Shown: positions 9,431 through 19,904, numbered from the stretch's first letter. The stretch: DNA of 64,000 bases from Acetobacteraceae bacterium (GCA_947371015.1 CANBNK010000008.1:1-64000); one strand, 5' to 3'. The notes: a model not told the origin generated them from the sequence alone. A program made the numbers and translations.

Positions 9431-10796
9431 GGGTGCCCAGCGGCACCGGCGGCAGGGTCGGGCGCGGCGGCGTCGCGCTCATCCGCAAGGGGGAACGCAT
9501 GCAGCGCAGCAAGCCCAGCGGGCCGGGGATTTCCACGTCCATCATGGCGGCGGCGGCCTTGTCGGGCAGGTCGCCGGGCATGCGCGCGGCGGCCTCGGCC
9601 TCCACCTGCCCCTGCGCCCGCATCCAGTGGCCTATGCCGGCCAGCGAGACCCGCACCAGCCACGAACCCCCGACGGTCGCGCGCCGATGCAGCGCCACCA
9701 TGGCGCCGAAGGCCATCAGGTTGCCGCTGATGTAGTCGATGGCAGCGCAGGGCAACAGCGCCGGCGCGCCGGGCTTGCCCGTGGCATGGGCGATGCCGGT
9801 TGCGCTCTGCACGATGGTGTCGTAGCCGCGCCGCTGGCTCCAGGGGCCAACGCGGCCCCAGGCGGAGAGCGTCGCCATCACCAGGCCGGGGCGCAGCGCC
9901 GCCAGTTCCTCGAAGCCCAGGCCGCGGCGGGCCAGCGTGCCCGGGCGGTAGCTCTGGATGAAGACGTCGGCGTCCCGCACCAGGGCGCGCAGCTTCTCCG
10001 CCTGGTCGGCCTCGCGCAGGTCCAGGTAGGTACTGCGCTTGCCGATGCCGGTGTCGATATCCAGCATGCCCGCGCCGGGCAGGTCTTTCCGGCTGATCTT
10101 CAGCACGTCGGCGCCATGTTCCGCCAGGGTGCGGCAGGCGACGGGGCCGGCGATGACGCGCGTCATGTCCAGCGCGCGGATGCCACCCAGCGGACGGTCG
10201 GCGTTGGGCAGCGGCTGCACCGGGCCATCGCCGATGCGCTCGATCTCGATCACCGGCAGGCTGGCCACGGCGGCGTTGTGCGGGTGAGCGGCCCATTCCT
10301 CCGGCGTGCGGACGAAGCTGGCGACGCCGCCGCCTTCATGGATCGCGGTCTCCAGTTCCTCGCCCTGGCGATTGAGGATGGCGGCACGCACCGCGGCCGG
10401 GTCGGCAGCGACGCCCAGCGCCTTGATGTTGGCGTCCCGCAGATGCGGGAAGTTGCAGTGCAGGAAGACATGACGGCCATCACCGGTGGGGTAGAAGCCG
10501 CTGAACGGGTCGCGCTCATGCTTGGGGGGGGCGCCATCCAGTTGCAGATACTGGTGGCCGCGCAGGCTGGCGACAGCCTCCACCACATCGACACTGAGCT
10601 GCTGTGCCGGGTGCCGCAGCGCCCATAGCGCATTGGCCGCCACACCTACGGCAGCGAGCGAGGCGGCGCCGGCCGCGCCCAGCCGATAGCGCGTCGGCAG
10701 CACCGGGTCGGCGCCGGTGAAGCTGACATCGCCATTCAGCCCGGCCAGGCCAAGCAGATGATGCAGGGCGGCGATGGGGCGTTGGGTTTCGGGCAT
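9402..10796 (-). CDS. CaiB/BaiF (class III) CoA-transferase family protein
   Basis: RALDMTRVIAGPVACRTLAEHGADVLKI...DLREADQAEKLRALVRDADVFIQSYRPGTLARRGLGFEEL. Confidence 0.88.
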   Translation of the reverse strand: MPETQRPIAALHHLLGLAGLNGDVSFTGADPVLPTRYRLGAAGAASLAAVGVAANALWALRHPAQQLSVDVVEAVASLRGHQYLQLDGAPPKHERDPFSGFYPTGDGRHVFLHCNFPHLRDANIKALGVAADPAAVRAAILNRQGEELETAIHEGGGVASFVRTPEEWAAHPHNAAVASLPVIEIERIGDGPVQPLPNADRPLGGIRALDMTRVIAGPVACRTLAEHGADVLKISRKDLPGAGMLDIDTGIGKRSTYLDLREADQAEKLRALVRDADVFIQSYRPGTLARRGLGFEELAALRPGLVMATLSAWGRVGPWSQRRGYDTIVQSATGIAHATGKPGAPALLPCAAIDYISGNLMAFGAMVALHRRATVGGSWLVRVSLAGIGHWMRAQGQVEAEAAARMPGDLPDKAAAAMMDVEIPGPLGLLRCMRSPLRMSATPPRPTLPPVPLGTHAPEWQPRG

Positions 10797-10810
10797 CGGG
10801 GCCTCCCCTG

Positions 10811-11698
10811 TTATTGGTGAGAGAACATGCGCTGGCCGGGCTTCGGCATGCGCGCGACCAGGATGGTGCTGCTCTCGGCTTCGGTGATGTAGAGGTGCTG
10901 ATTGTCCGCGCCGCCATAGGCGATGTTGACTGTGCTGCGACCCTTGCAGCTGCGCACGATGGCCAGTTCCTCGGCGTAGCGATTGTACAGCCGGATCACG
11001 CCGGCGGTGGGATGGGCGACGGCCAGGTTGCCGTCCTCGTCCAACGCCAGGCCATCGGGGCCAGCGCTCGGCAACTGCACGAACAGGCCGGTGCGGAGTT
11101 GCTCGGTCGGGTCCTTGGTGGCGATGCGCCAGATGGCGTTGGCCCGCGTGACGGCGACGAACAGCGCCGCCTCCCGCCGGTCGAACACCAGGCCGTTCGG
11201 GCTGGGGGCGTTTGAGATCAGGCAGTCCAGCTTGCCGGCGGCGCTGTAGCGGAAGACACGGCCGGTCGGGTCCTGCAGGCCGGTGCGGCCCTGGTCGGTG
11301 AAGCAGACATCACCGTTGCTGTGGAACACCAGGTCGTTGAGCCCCTTGAAGCTCTCGCCCGGCGCGGGGCCGCCGACCAGCGTCTCCACCTTGCCCGTGG
11401 CAGGGTCGAACACCACCAGGCCGCGCCGGCGGTCGGCGATGAAGGCGCGGCCGTCCTGGTGGAACTTCAACCCGTTCGGCGCGCCGTCATACTCCAGCGC
11501 CATTTCCCACTTTCCGCCCGGCGAGATGCGGTGCAGCCGTCCCAGCCGCGTATCCACGCACCACAGGTTGCCGTCGCGGTCGAAGCTGGGGCCTTCCAGG
11601 CTGTTGCGCTTGGCGTCTCCCCGGCGCGGGTCGCTGACGACGGCCCGCAGGCTGTCCGGCAGCGTGGCGAAGACGCCGGTCTCGATGATCTCCGGCAT
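10811..11698 (-). CDS. SMP-30/gluconolactonase/LRE family protein
   Basis: EGPSFDRDGNLWCVDTRLGRLHRISP...NGLVFDRREAALFVAVTRANAIWRI; ATGA overlap with upstream CDS. Confidence 0.88.
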   Translation of the reverse strand: MPEIIETGVFATLPDSLRAVVSDPRRGDAKRNSLEGPSFDRDGNLWCVDTRLGRLHRISPGGKWEMALEYDGAPNGLKFHQDGRAFIADRRRGLVVFDPATGKVETLVGGPAPGESFKGLNDLVFHSNGDVCFTDQGRTGLQDPTGRVFRYSAAGKLDCLISNAPSPNGLVFDRREAALFVAVTRANAIWRIATKDPTEQLRTGLFVQLPSAGPDGLALDEDGNLAVAHPTAGVIRLYNRYAEELAIVRSCKGRSTVNIAYGGADNQHLYITEAESSTILVARMPKPGQRMFSHQ

Positions 11699-12900
11699 CA
11701 GATCACTCCCTGCTCGCGCAGTGCCGCGATGTCGGCCACGTCCAGGCCAAGTTCCCCCAACACCGCATCCGTATCCTGCCCCAGTTGTGGCGGTGGTGTG
11801 GCCACGCCGGGCATGCCGCTGGCAAGCCGGAAGCCTGGGCGGGTGACGGCGATGTCGCGGCCCACGCCCGGCGCGTCGGGGAAATGCTGCACCACGTTGC
11901 GTGCCTCGACATGCGGGTGCGCCAGCATCTCCGGCAGCGTCAGGATCGGCCCGACCGGCACGCCAGCGGCGGCGAGGATCGCTTCCCATTCAACCGCGGT
12001 CTTTTCGCTGAGCCGCGCTTCCAGCGTCTCCCGCAGCGCCACGCGGTTGGCCAGCCGCAGCGCGCGGTTGGCGAAGCGCGGGTCTTCGTGCAACGCAAGG
12101 CCAACGGCCTCGCACAACAAGTAAAAATGCTTCTCCTCGTTGCAGACGATGTTGATGGCGCCTTCGCCGCATTGGAAGGTGCCGGACGGGCTGGCAGTGG
12201 GGTTCTCGTTGCCGATCGGCTTCGGCGTGATGCCGGCATTGTAGAAGTTGCTGACCGGCCAGGCCGCCATCGTGCTCAGCGTAGCATCCAGCATGGCGAC
12301 GTCGATGCATTCGCCCTCTCCGGTGACGCTGCGGCGATACAGCGCGGAGGACATGGCGAAGGCGGCGACGATGGCGGCCATGCTGTCGCAGACCACATAG
12401 CCGGCGCGGGTCGGCGCGGTCTCGGCAGTGCCGGTCACGCTCATCAGCCCGGAGAAGCCCTGGATGATCTGGTCGTAGCTCGGCCGCTGGCTGAGCGGGC
12501 CTTCCCGGCCGAAGCCCGAGACGGCGCAGTAGATCACCCGCGGATTCACCGCCTTGAGCGCGGCGTAGTCCAGCCCCAGCCGATCCATCGTGCCCGGGCG
12601 GAAATTCTCAAAGACGATGTCAGCCTTGGCCACCAGTCGCAGGAACAGCGCCTTGCCGCGCGCATCCTTCAGGTTCAGCGTCAGGCTGCGCTTGCCGGCG
12701 TTCATCGCCAGGAAGCTGGTGCCCATCAGCTTCTTGCTCAGCTCCAGGTCGGCGCCCAGCTTGCGCGCCAGGTCGCCACTGCCGGGCACTTCCACCTTGA
12801 TGACCTCGGCCCCCAGCATCGCCATCTGCAGCGAGGCCAAGGGCCCGGCGATGATATTGGTGAGGTCCAATACGCGGACCCCTTCGAGCAGCCTTGCCAT
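11698..12900 (-). CDS. CaiB/BaiF (class III) CoA-transferase
   Basis: LLEGVRVLDLTNIIAGPLASLQMAMLGAEVIKVEVPGSGDLAR...NFRPGTMDRLGLDY. Confidence 0.93.
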   Translation of the reverse strand: MARLLEGVRVLDLTNIIAGPLASLQMAMLGAEVIKVEVPGSGDLARKLGADLELSKKLMGTSFLAMNAGKRSLTLNLKDARGKALFLRLVAKADIVFENFRPGTMDRLGLDYAALKAVNPRVIYCAVSGFGREGPLSQRPSYDQIIQGFSGLMSVTGTAETAPTRAGYVVCDSMAAIVAAFAMSSALYRRSVTGEGECIDVAMLDATLSTMAAWPVSNFYNAGITPKPIGNENPTASPSGTFQCGEGAINIVCNEEKHFYLLCEAVGLALHEDPRFANRALRLANRVALRETLEARLSEKTAVEWEAILAAAGVPVGPILTLPEMLAHPHVEARNVVQHFPDAPGVGRDIAVTRPGFRLASGMPGVATPPPQLGQDTDAVLGELGLDVADIAALREQGVI

Positions 12901-13008
12901 CTCCGACGCATTCCCCCGTGGTTATCGGAAGTCTGGCACCGCCGGGCGATGCTGGCCACTTCCCCCCGGCCGCGGGATGTGGGAAATTTTGGCCTCGGAG
13001 GAACGCGA

Positions 13009-13947
13009 GTGACACAGAGACGGGTATTGCTGCTGGGCATGGCGGGCGCAGCGGCGTTGCGGCCGGCGCAGGCCGCCGGCTGGCCGGAGCGCCCGCTCTC
13101 GCTGGTGCTGCCGTTCAACGCCGGCGGTCCCAGCGACAACTTTGCTCGCGTGCTGGCGCAGCAGCTCAACCAACGCCTGGGCGAACCCGGTGTGGTAGTG
13201 CTGAACAAGCCGGGTGCCGCGGGCAATATCGGCCTGGCGGAAGTGGCCGCGAGCCAGCCGGATGGCTACATGCTCGGCATCATCACCAACTCGGTGGCGG
13301 CGCATGTGGTGATGGTGCCGAAGCCGATCGTGACGTTCGATAGCTTCACCTGGCTGGCCGGGCTGGTGGTCGAGCCATCGGCCATTGTTGCCCGCCCCGG
13401 CAGCTTCCGCGACTTCGCCGATTTTATCGCCAAGGCGCGGCAGCGTGGTCTTTCGGTCGGCCATGCCGGCATCGGCACGGCGCATCAGATCGCGCTCTCC
13501 CTGCTGGAACGCAAGGCGGGGATCGAGCTGGTGCAGGTGCCCTTCACAGGCAGTGCGCCGGCCAAGACGCAGCTGCTGGGCGGGCATATCGACGCCGCGA
13601 TTTTTCCGTTGTCGGAAGTGCTGATCATGCTGCGCGAACGCCAGGGCGAGGCGCTGGCGGTGACGCTGGCGGAGCGCACCCGCTTTGCCCCGGCCATGCC
13701 GACCTTCCGCGAGAATGGCTTCGAGGTCGTCTCCGGCACCCGGCGCGGTATCGTCGGCCCGGCCGGGCTGCCGGCGCTGGTGCAGCAGCGGCTGGGCGCC
13801 GCGCTGGCGCAGGTGATGCAGTCCGCCGCGCTGAAGCAGGTGCTGGATGAGATGAATGTCGAGATCGACTTCCGCAGCGGGCCGGATCTGCTCGCGCTGA
13901 TGCGCCAGGATGAAGCGACCATCCGTGCGCTTCGCCTGCCGAGCTGA
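13009..13947 (+). CDS. Bug/TctC-family substrate-binding protein
   Basis: WPERPLSLVLPFNAGGPSDNFARVLAQQL; GTG 13009 preceded by CGGAGGAACGCGA. Confidence 0.88.
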   Translation: MTQRRVLLLGMAGAAALRPAQAAGWPERPLSLVLPFNAGGPSDNFARVLAQQLNQRLGEPGVVVLNKPGAAGNIGLAEVAASQPDGYMLGIITNSVAAHVVMVPKPIVTFDSFTWLAGLVVEPSAIVARPGSFRDFADFIAKARQRGLSVGHAGIGTAHQIALSLLERKAGIELVQVPFTGSAPAKTQLLGGHIDAAIFPLSEVLIMLRERQGEALAVTLAERTRFAPAMPTFRENGFEVVSGTRRGIVGPAGLPALVQQRLGAALAQVMQSAALKQVLDEMNVEIDFRSGPDLLALMRQDEATIRALRLPS

Positions 13948-13959
13948 AGGAAACGCACC

Positions 13960-14919
13960 ATGACCGACCTGCCCAAGAGCATCGACATCCATGAGGAAGG
14001 CCCGCGCGAGGGCTTTCAGATCGAGCCAGGCCCGATCAGCAGCGCGGACAAGATCGCGCTGATCGAGGCGCTGGCGGAAACCGGGTTGCAGCACATCCAG
14101 GTGTGCAGCTTCGTCAACCCGAAGCTGGTGCCCGGCTGGGCCGATGCAGATACGGTGGCCGGCGGCTTCAAGCCCAAGGACGGCGTGCACTACACCGGGT
14201 TGTGGTTCAACGACAAAGGCCTGCTGCGCGCGCTGGCGCATAAGGACCGGCTCTCACTCTACGGCAGCATCACCACCACGGCGTCTGAGGCCTTCACCCA
14301 GAAGAACCTGAACCGCACGCATGCGGAAAACATGGTGGCACAGCGCAAACAAGCGGCGCTGCATCTGTCGCATGGCATCGAGATCCGCCGCATCAGCGTG
14401 CAGGCGGCGTTCGGCTGCAACTACCAGGGCGACATCACGCCGGCCGATGTGATCCGCGTGCTGACCGACGGCTTCGCCATTGCCAATGAAGCCGGGGTGA
14501 AGCCGGCCATCATCTCGCTGGCGGATACCATGGGCTGGGCCACGCCGATCCGCGTCGAGCGCCTGCTGGGCGAGGTCCGCAGCCGCTGGCCGGAGCAGCG
14601 CCTTTCGCTGCACCTGCACGACACGCGCGGCCTGGCGGTAGCCAACGCGCATGCGGGGTTGCGGATGGGCGTGAACCGTTTTGACAGCACCGTCGGCGGC
14701 CTGGGCGGCTGCCCCTTCGCGGGCCAGAAGGGCGCTGCCGGCAATATCTGCACCGAGGAGCTGGTGCTCCTGTGCGAGGAAATGGGCATCAGCACAGGCG
14801 TCGATCTCGACGCACTGATCGAGGTGGGGCGCATGGCGGAACGCATTGTCGGCCACCAGCTGCCCAGCGAACTCATCCGCGCCGGCTCGCTCGACGCCTT
14901 CCGTCGCAAGGCCGCCTGA
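13960..14919 (+). CDS. hydroxymethylglutaryl-CoA lyase-like (HMGL family) enzyme
   Basis: IHEEGPREGFQIEPGPISSADKIALIEALAETGLQHIQVCSFVNPKLVPGWADAD; LHLHDTRGLAVANAHAGL; GGLGGCPFAG. Confidence 0.9.
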   Translation: MTDLPKSIDIHEEGPREGFQIEPGPISSADKIALIEALAETGLQHIQVCSFVNPKLVPGWADADTVAGGFKPKDGVHYTGLWFNDKGLLRALAHKDRLSLYGSITTTASEAFTQKNLNRTHAENMVAQRKQAALHLSHGIEIRRISVQAAFGCNYQGDITPADVIRVLTDGFAIANEAGVKPAIISLADTMGWATPIRVERLLGEVRSRWPEQRLSLHLHDTRGLAVANAHAGLRMGVNRFDSTVGGLGGCPFAGQKGAAGNICTEELVLLCEEMGISTGVDLDALIEVGRMAERIVGHQLPSELIRAGSLDAFRRKAA

Positions 14920-14921
14920 GC

Positions 14922-15929
14922 ATGGCACAAGCCCCCTCCCCGCACCTCGCCATCCGCCCCGAATGGCTGGCGCTGCGCCCCGAGCCGGCACTCGACCCGG
15001 CGCTGCCGATCATCGACCCGCATCACCACCTGTGGGAGCGCGACGGCAAGCCCTACCATACGCCTGATTTGCTGCAGGACATCGCCGAGAGCGGCCACAA
15101 CGTCGTCGGCACCGTCTTCATCGAATGCAAGGCGCGCTACCGCACCGAGGGCGACCCGCTGGAAGCGCCGCTGGGCGAGACCGCCTTCGCCGCCGCCAGC
15201 CATAGCGGCCCGGCCGCGCTGGGCATCGTCGGCCATGTGGATCTGCGCGCCGGCGCGCGTGCGGCGGCGCTGCTGGAAGCGCATGTCGCGGCCGGGCAGG
15301 GGCGCTTCAAGGGCATCCGCCACAGCAGCGCCTGGCACCCGGACCCCGCCGCCAAGGGCAGTTCTACCAGCCCGCCGCCCGGGCTGCTGCTGGACGCCGA
15401 TTTCCGCGCGGGCTTCGCGTGTCTGGCACCGCTTGGCCTGACCTTCGACGCTTGGATGTTCCACACCCAGCTGGCGGAACTGCGCGACCTGGCCGATGCC
15501 TTTCCATCCACGAAAATCGTGCTGGACCATGTCGGCGGGCCGCTCAACATCGGCCCCTACCATGCACGCCAGCCGCATGTGATGCGGGAGTGGCGCGCCA
15601 GCATGCAGGCGCTGGCGGCGCTGCCGAATGTGCACATCAAGCTCGGCGGCTTCGGCATGCGGCTGTTCAACTGCGACTGCTACGGGCAGGAGCTGCCGCC
15701 TTCCTCGGAGCAGCTCGCCGCCGCCTGGCGCCCCTACATCGAATGGTGCGTGCAGGTGTTCGGCGCCGGGCGATGCATGTTCGAGAGCAACTTCCCGGTG
15801 GACAAGGGCGCCTGTTCCTACGGCGCGCTGTGGAACGCCTACAAGCGCGTCACGTCAGGCTGGTCGGCTGAGGAACGCACCGCGCTGTTCAGCGGCACCG
15901 CCACACGTTTCTATTCGCTGGCGCGCTGA
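14922..15929 (+). CDS. amidohydrolase_2 family metal-dependent hydrolase
   Basis: IIDPHHHLWERDGKPYHTPDLLQD...IVLDHVGGP...FESNFPVDKGACSY. Confidence 0.9.
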   Translation: MAQAPSPHLAIRPEWLALRPEPALDPALPIIDPHHHLWERDGKPYHTPDLLQDIAESGHNVVGTVFIECKARYRTEGDPLEAPLGETAFAAASHSGPAALGIVGHVDLRAGARAAALLEAHVAAGQGRFKGIRHSSAWHPDPAAKGSSTSPPPGLLLDADFRAGFACLAPLGLTFDAWMFHTQLAELRDLADAFPSTKIVLDHVGGPLNIGPYHARQPHVMREWRASMQALAALPNVHIKLGGFGMRLFNCDCYGQELPPSSEQLAAAWRPYIEWCVQVFGAGRCMFESNFPVDKGACSYGALWNAYKRVTSGWSAEERTALFSGTATRFYSLAR

Positions 15930-15969
15930 ACCCGCCTATCCTCCGGGGCAAAGACCGGGAGGAACCACC

Positions 15970-16923
15970 ATGCTGCATCGCCGCCATCTGCTTGCCTCGA
16001 TGGGTGCCGCCACCTTGGCCGCACCGGCCATCGCGCAACCGGGCTGGCAGCCCAGCCGGCCGATCCAGTGCATCATCGGCTTCGCCCCCGGTGGCGGCGC
16101 CGACCAGATCGGCCGCGCGGTGTGCGAAGCCGCAGCGCCGCTGTTCCCGCAGCCGCTGGTCATCAGCAATCGGCCGGGCGCCGGCGGTGCCATCGCGGCG
16201 CAATACGTGGCGGCCCAGCCCGGCGATGGCCACACGCTGTTCATGGGCGGCGGCACCGAGAGCACCAGCCTGCCCGCCTTCCGCGAGTTGCCCTACGACC
16301 CCAAGCGCGACTTCCGCGCGGTCATGCGGCTGATGCGCCAGCGGCTGTTCTTCTTCACCTCGGCCAAGGGCCGCTTCACCACCATGGAGCAGGCGCTGGC
16401 GCAGGCGAAGCGCGAACCTGGAACGGTCAGCTACGGCACGTCCGGCATCGGCAGCATCCCGCATGCCGGCTTCCTGGTGATGGAGCGGGCGCGCGGGCTG
16501 GAGATGATCCATTCGCCCTACACCGGCGGCGCGCCCTCGGTGCAGGCGGTGGTGGCGCGACAGATCGACCTGGCCGCCGCGCACCCGGAGGAGTTCCGCG
16601 GCATGGCCGATGCCGGCGAGATCCGCGTGCTCGCGGTGGCCAGCGCCGAACGCGCGCCGCAATACCCGGACGCCCCGACGCTGAAGGAACTCGGCTTCGA
16701 CGTGGTGATCGAGAACATGAAGGGTTGGGTGGTGCCGTCAGCGACGCCGGATGCGGCAGTGCAGAGCCTGCACGACCGCTTCCGCCAGGCGATGCAGACG
16801 CCGCTGTGGCAGCGCTTCCTGGAACATGCCGGCGACACCGATGGCTACCTGCCCGGCCCGCAATTCCAGGCGGCGATGGACGGCCTGTTGGCCACGGTTC
16901 GGCGCGTGGCGCGGCCGGCATAG
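15970..16923 (+). CDS. Bug/TctC-family substrate-binding protein
   Basis: RPIQCIIGFAPGGGADQIGRAV...NRPGAGGAIAAQYVA. Confidence 0.88.
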   Translation: MLHRRHLLASMGAATLAAPAIAQPGWQPSRPIQCIIGFAPGGGADQIGRAVCEAAAPLFPQPLVISNRPGAGGAIAAQYVAAQPGDGHTLFMGGGTESTSLPAFRELPYDPKRDFRAVMRLMRQRLFFFTSAKGRFTTMEQALAQAKREPGTVSYGTSGIGSIPHAGFLVMERARGLEMIHSPYTGGAPSVQAVVARQIDLAAAHPEEFRGMADAGEIRVLAVASAERAPQYPDAPTLKELGFDVVIENMKGWVVPSATPDAAVQSLHDRFRQAMQTPLWQRFLEHAGDTDGYLPGPQFQAAMDGLLATVRRVARPA

Positions 16924-16992
16924 CTCAGCCGCCGCCCCCCCTGGTGCGGGGCGATGTTGTAAGCGCACCAGCCCGGCGGCGCGTCGCGCGGC

Positions 16993-17874
16993 TCAGAAGT
17001 CGTAGAGCCGCGCCGGGTTGGCCACCAGCACCGCCTGGCGCACCGCCTCGCTGGGGCAGACGCTGGCCAGCCAATCCAGCACGCGGGCCTCATCCGGCTT
17101 CGGCTCCGGCTCATTCGGGTGCGGCCAGTTGCTGCCCCAGACCACGCGCTCCGGCGCCGCCGCGATCAGCGCACGGGCGATGGCGCTGGTGTCGCTCCAG
17201 TCCGCGCTGCGAGAAACGCCATAGGGCGAGGACGCCTTCATCCACACCCGCCCGGACTCCAGCAGCCGGCGCAGCGCCAGCACCGGGGCGCTGTCCGGCG
17301 TCACCGGCTCATGGAAGCGGCCGATATGGTCGATGACGACCTGGCACGGCAGCGCGCGGATCAGCGCCTCGCGCGCTTCCATCTGCATGCCGTCGAACTG
17401 CATCTGGATATGCCAGCCCAGCGGCGCCACGCGGGCGCCAAGCCGGGCCAGGTCTTCCCAGGCCACCAGCGGGTGCTTCAGCAGCACCGCGCGGGCGCCC
17501 CGCGCGCCGGCTGCGTGCAGGCGCTGCAACTCGGCGTCGGAGGTCTCCGGCGTTACCGCCACCACGGCGCGGGCGGCGCCCGGCGTCTGATCGTCGCCGG
17601 TGGAATCACCGGCGGCGTGAAACAGCCGCTCAGACAGAGCAGCCACCGCATCCAGCGTGGCACTGTTGTCCAGGCCATAGGCGCTGGGCTGCACCACCAC
17701 GGTGCGGCCAAGGCCCAGCCGTGCCTTCACCGCCTGGTAGGCCGCCAGGTCATGCGCAAAGGGCACCGGAGAGAGGTTGCTCGGCGCCACCGGATAGCGC
17801 TCGGCCGGGCCATAGACGTGCATGTGGCAATCGGTGGCCAAAGCGGGAATTTCTGTCTGTGGCGTCGTGCTCAT
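16993..17874 (-). CDS. amidohydrolase_2 family protein (2-pyrone-4,6-dicarboxylate lactonase-like)
   Basis: ATDCHMHVYGPAERYPVAP...VIDHIGRF...WGSNWPHPNEPEPKPDEARVLDWLASVCP. Confidence 0.85.
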   Translation of the reverse strand: MSTTPQTEIPALATDCHMHVYGPAERYPVAPSNLSPVPFAHDLAAYQAVKARLGLGRTVVVQPSAYGLDNSATLDAVAALSERLFHAAGDSTGDDQTPGAARAVVAVTPETSDAELQRLHAAGARGARAVLLKHPLVAWEDLARLGARVAPLGWHIQMQFDGMQMEAREALIRALPCQVVIDHIGRFHEPVTPDSAPVLALRRLLESGRVWMKASSPYGVSRSADWSDTSAIARALIAAAPERVVWGSNWPHPNEPEPKPDEARVLDWLASVCPSEAVRQAVLVANPARLYDF

Positions 17875-18872
17875 GGCCGGGTGTTTTGCCCGCGCGCCGC
17901 CGCCAGCGCCAGGGGCCCCCACAGCGCCCGCTCCGCGTTGCCGATGCGGGCGAACTCGTCGGGCGTGGAATATAGCGGCGCCTCGCCCTGCTGGCCGAGG
18001 ATGACGGCCACCTCGGGTTCCGCCATGGCCTGGTTGATCGCGCGGTTCAGCACCGCCACCACGGCGGCGGGCGTGCCCGGCGGCGCCATCACGCCGAACC
18101 AGCTGCGCAGTTCGAACCCCGGGAAGCCGCTTTCCACCATGGTCGGCACGCCCGGCAGCGTCGGCAACCGCGCGGCGGTGGGCACCGCCAGCGCCCGGAA
18201 CTTACCGCTGGCCACATGTGGCAGCGCCGTCGGCGTGGTGGCGAAGCTGTAGTCCAGCCGCCCGGCCAACAGGTCCAGCATGGCCGGGCCGCCGCCCCGA
18301 TAGGGTACCTCCACGGTGCGGATGCCGGCCTCGCGGTCCAGCAGCAGCGCCGCCAGCCAGGGCGAGGAGCCGACACCGGGATGCCCCCAGCTCAACGCCC
18401 CAGGCGCACGGCGGGCGGCGGCAATGAGGTCGGCGACGCTGCGCCACGGCCGCTCGGCCGGGCAGACCAGCACGGTCAGCACATCCGCCACCAGGGAGAC
18501 CGGGACCATCTCGTCCCAGGGCTGCACCCCGCCGTTCAACAGCGGCACCACCAGGAAGGCGCCCATGTTGTTGAACACCAGCGTATGGCCATCCGGCGGC
18601 GCCAGCCGCACCGGTTCCGTCGCCAGCGCGCCGCCCGCACCACCACGGTTTTCCACCACCACCTGCTGGCCCAGCAGCGGCGCCAGGCGGCTGGCCAGCA
18701 GCCGCGCGGTGATGTCCTGCGACCCGCCATTGGAGGAGCCGACCAGCAGCCGGATCGGCCGCGAGGGGAAGCCCGCCTGCGCCAAGGCCGGGGTGGCCAA
18801 CGCGGGGGAGCCCAGCGCCGCCGTCAGCAGCGTGCGGCGGCGCCACCTGCCGTCGCCGGGGTGCGGGCTCAT
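17871..18872 (-). CDS. Bug/TctC-family substrate-binding protein
   Basis: FPSRPIRLLVGSSNGGSQDITARLLASRLAPLLGQQVVVENRGGAGGALATE. Confidence 0.88.
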   Translation of the reverse strand: MSPHPGDGRWRRRTLLTAALGSPALATPALAQAGFPSRPIRLLVGSSNGGSQDITARLLASRLAPLLGQQVVVENRGGAGGALATEPVRLAPPDGHTLVFNNMGAFLVVPLLNGGVQPWDEMVPVSLVADVLTVLVCPAERPWRSVADLIAAARRAPGALSWGHPGVGSSPWLAALLLDREAGIRTVEVPYRGGGPAMLDLLAGRLDYSFATTPTALPHVASGKFRALAVPTAARLPTLPGVPTMVESGFPGFELRSWFGVMAPPGTPAAVVAVLNRAINQAMAEPEVAVILGQQGEAPLYSTPDEFARIGNAERALWGPLALAAARGQNTRP

Positions 18873-19828
18873 TCCGCGGTGATCTTCGCGCTGCGCACCA
18901 GGGCGCCCCAGCGGGCGATCTCCTCGCGCTGGAATTCCGCCAGCGCCGCCGGCGTGCCCACCACCGGGGTCACGCTCAGCTGTGCCAGCCGGTCGCGCAG
19001 CGTGGCGTCCTGCGCCGCCGCCACGAAGGCGCCGTGCAGCCGCGCCACCAGCGCCGCCGGCAGGCCGCGCGGCGCGAAGATGCCGTACCAGGTGGTCACC
19101 CGCACGCCGGCGAAGCCGCTCTCCAGCATGGTGGGTACCGCCGGCAATGCGTCGGTCCGCGCGTCGCTGGTCACCGCCAGGGCGCGCAGCCGGCCGCCGC
19201 GGATATGCGGCAGCGAACTGGCGGAGTAATCGAAGGCCATGGTCACCTGGCCGCCAATGACATCCGTCAGAAGCGGCGCGCTGCCGCGATACGGCGCATG
19301 CGCGATATCGACGCCCAGGGCGCTGCGGAACAACTCCCCGGCCAGATGCGCCGCGGTGCCGTTGCCGGGCGACGCGAAGGCGAGTTGGCCCGGCCGCGCC
19401 CGCACATGGGCCACCAGCTCGGCCACAGTCTGCACCGGCAGCGCCGGGTTCACCACCAGCACATTCGGCAGCGTCGCCAGCAGGGTGATGGGGGTGAAGT
19501 CCGCCACCGCGTCATAGGGCAGGGCGGCGGTCAGCAGCCCGTTGACCGCATGGGTGCCGATGGTGCCCAGCAGCAGCGTATTGCCGTCCGGCGGCGCCTG
19601 CGCGACCACCGCGCTGCCCACCGCACCGGCGCCGCCGGCGCGATTCTCCACCACCACCTGCTGGCCCAGCAGCGCCGCGACGCGCTCGCCGAAGACGCGG
19701 GCCAGCACATCGGTGGAGCCGCCGGCGGCGAAGGGCACCACGAAGCGCAGCGGCCGCGCTTCCTGGGCGCGCGCGACAACGGGCAGGGCAAGGGTCGCCA
19801 GGGCGGCCCGGCGGCTGAAGCGCGACAT
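18869..19828 (-). CDS. Bug/TctC-family substrate-binding protein
   Basis: RPLRFVVPFAAGGSTDVLARVFGERVAALLGQQVVVENRAGGAGAVGS; start chosen at MSRFSRRAAL. Confidence 0.88.
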   Translation of the reverse strand: MSRFSRRAALATLALPVVARAQEARPLRFVVPFAAGGSTDVLARVFGERVAALLGQQVVVENRAGGAGAVGSAVVAQAPPDGNTLLLGTIGTHAVNGLLTAALPYDAVADFTPITLLATLPNVLVVNPALPVQTVAELVAHVRARPGQLAFASPGNGTAAHLAGELFRSALGVDIAHAPYRGSAPLLTDVIGGQVTMAFDYSASSLPHIRGGRLRALAVTSDARTDALPAVPTMLESGFAGVRVTTWYGIFAPRGLPAALVARLHGAFVAAAQDATLRDRLAQLSVTPVVGTPAALAEFQREEIARWGALVRSAKITAE

Positions 19829-19904
19829 CTGGACGTCTCTCCCGGTCGCGGCCGATTGACAGGCCATCGACGCAAAACCTACCGTTTTGCCGACAATAAC
19901 CGGG

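Noticed and set aside
11785-13008. N-terminal extension of the Bug receptor ORF (720 aa total)
   Set aside because: Extension is antisense to a CaiB/BaiF CoA-transferase; GTG 13009 with SD is the sensible start.
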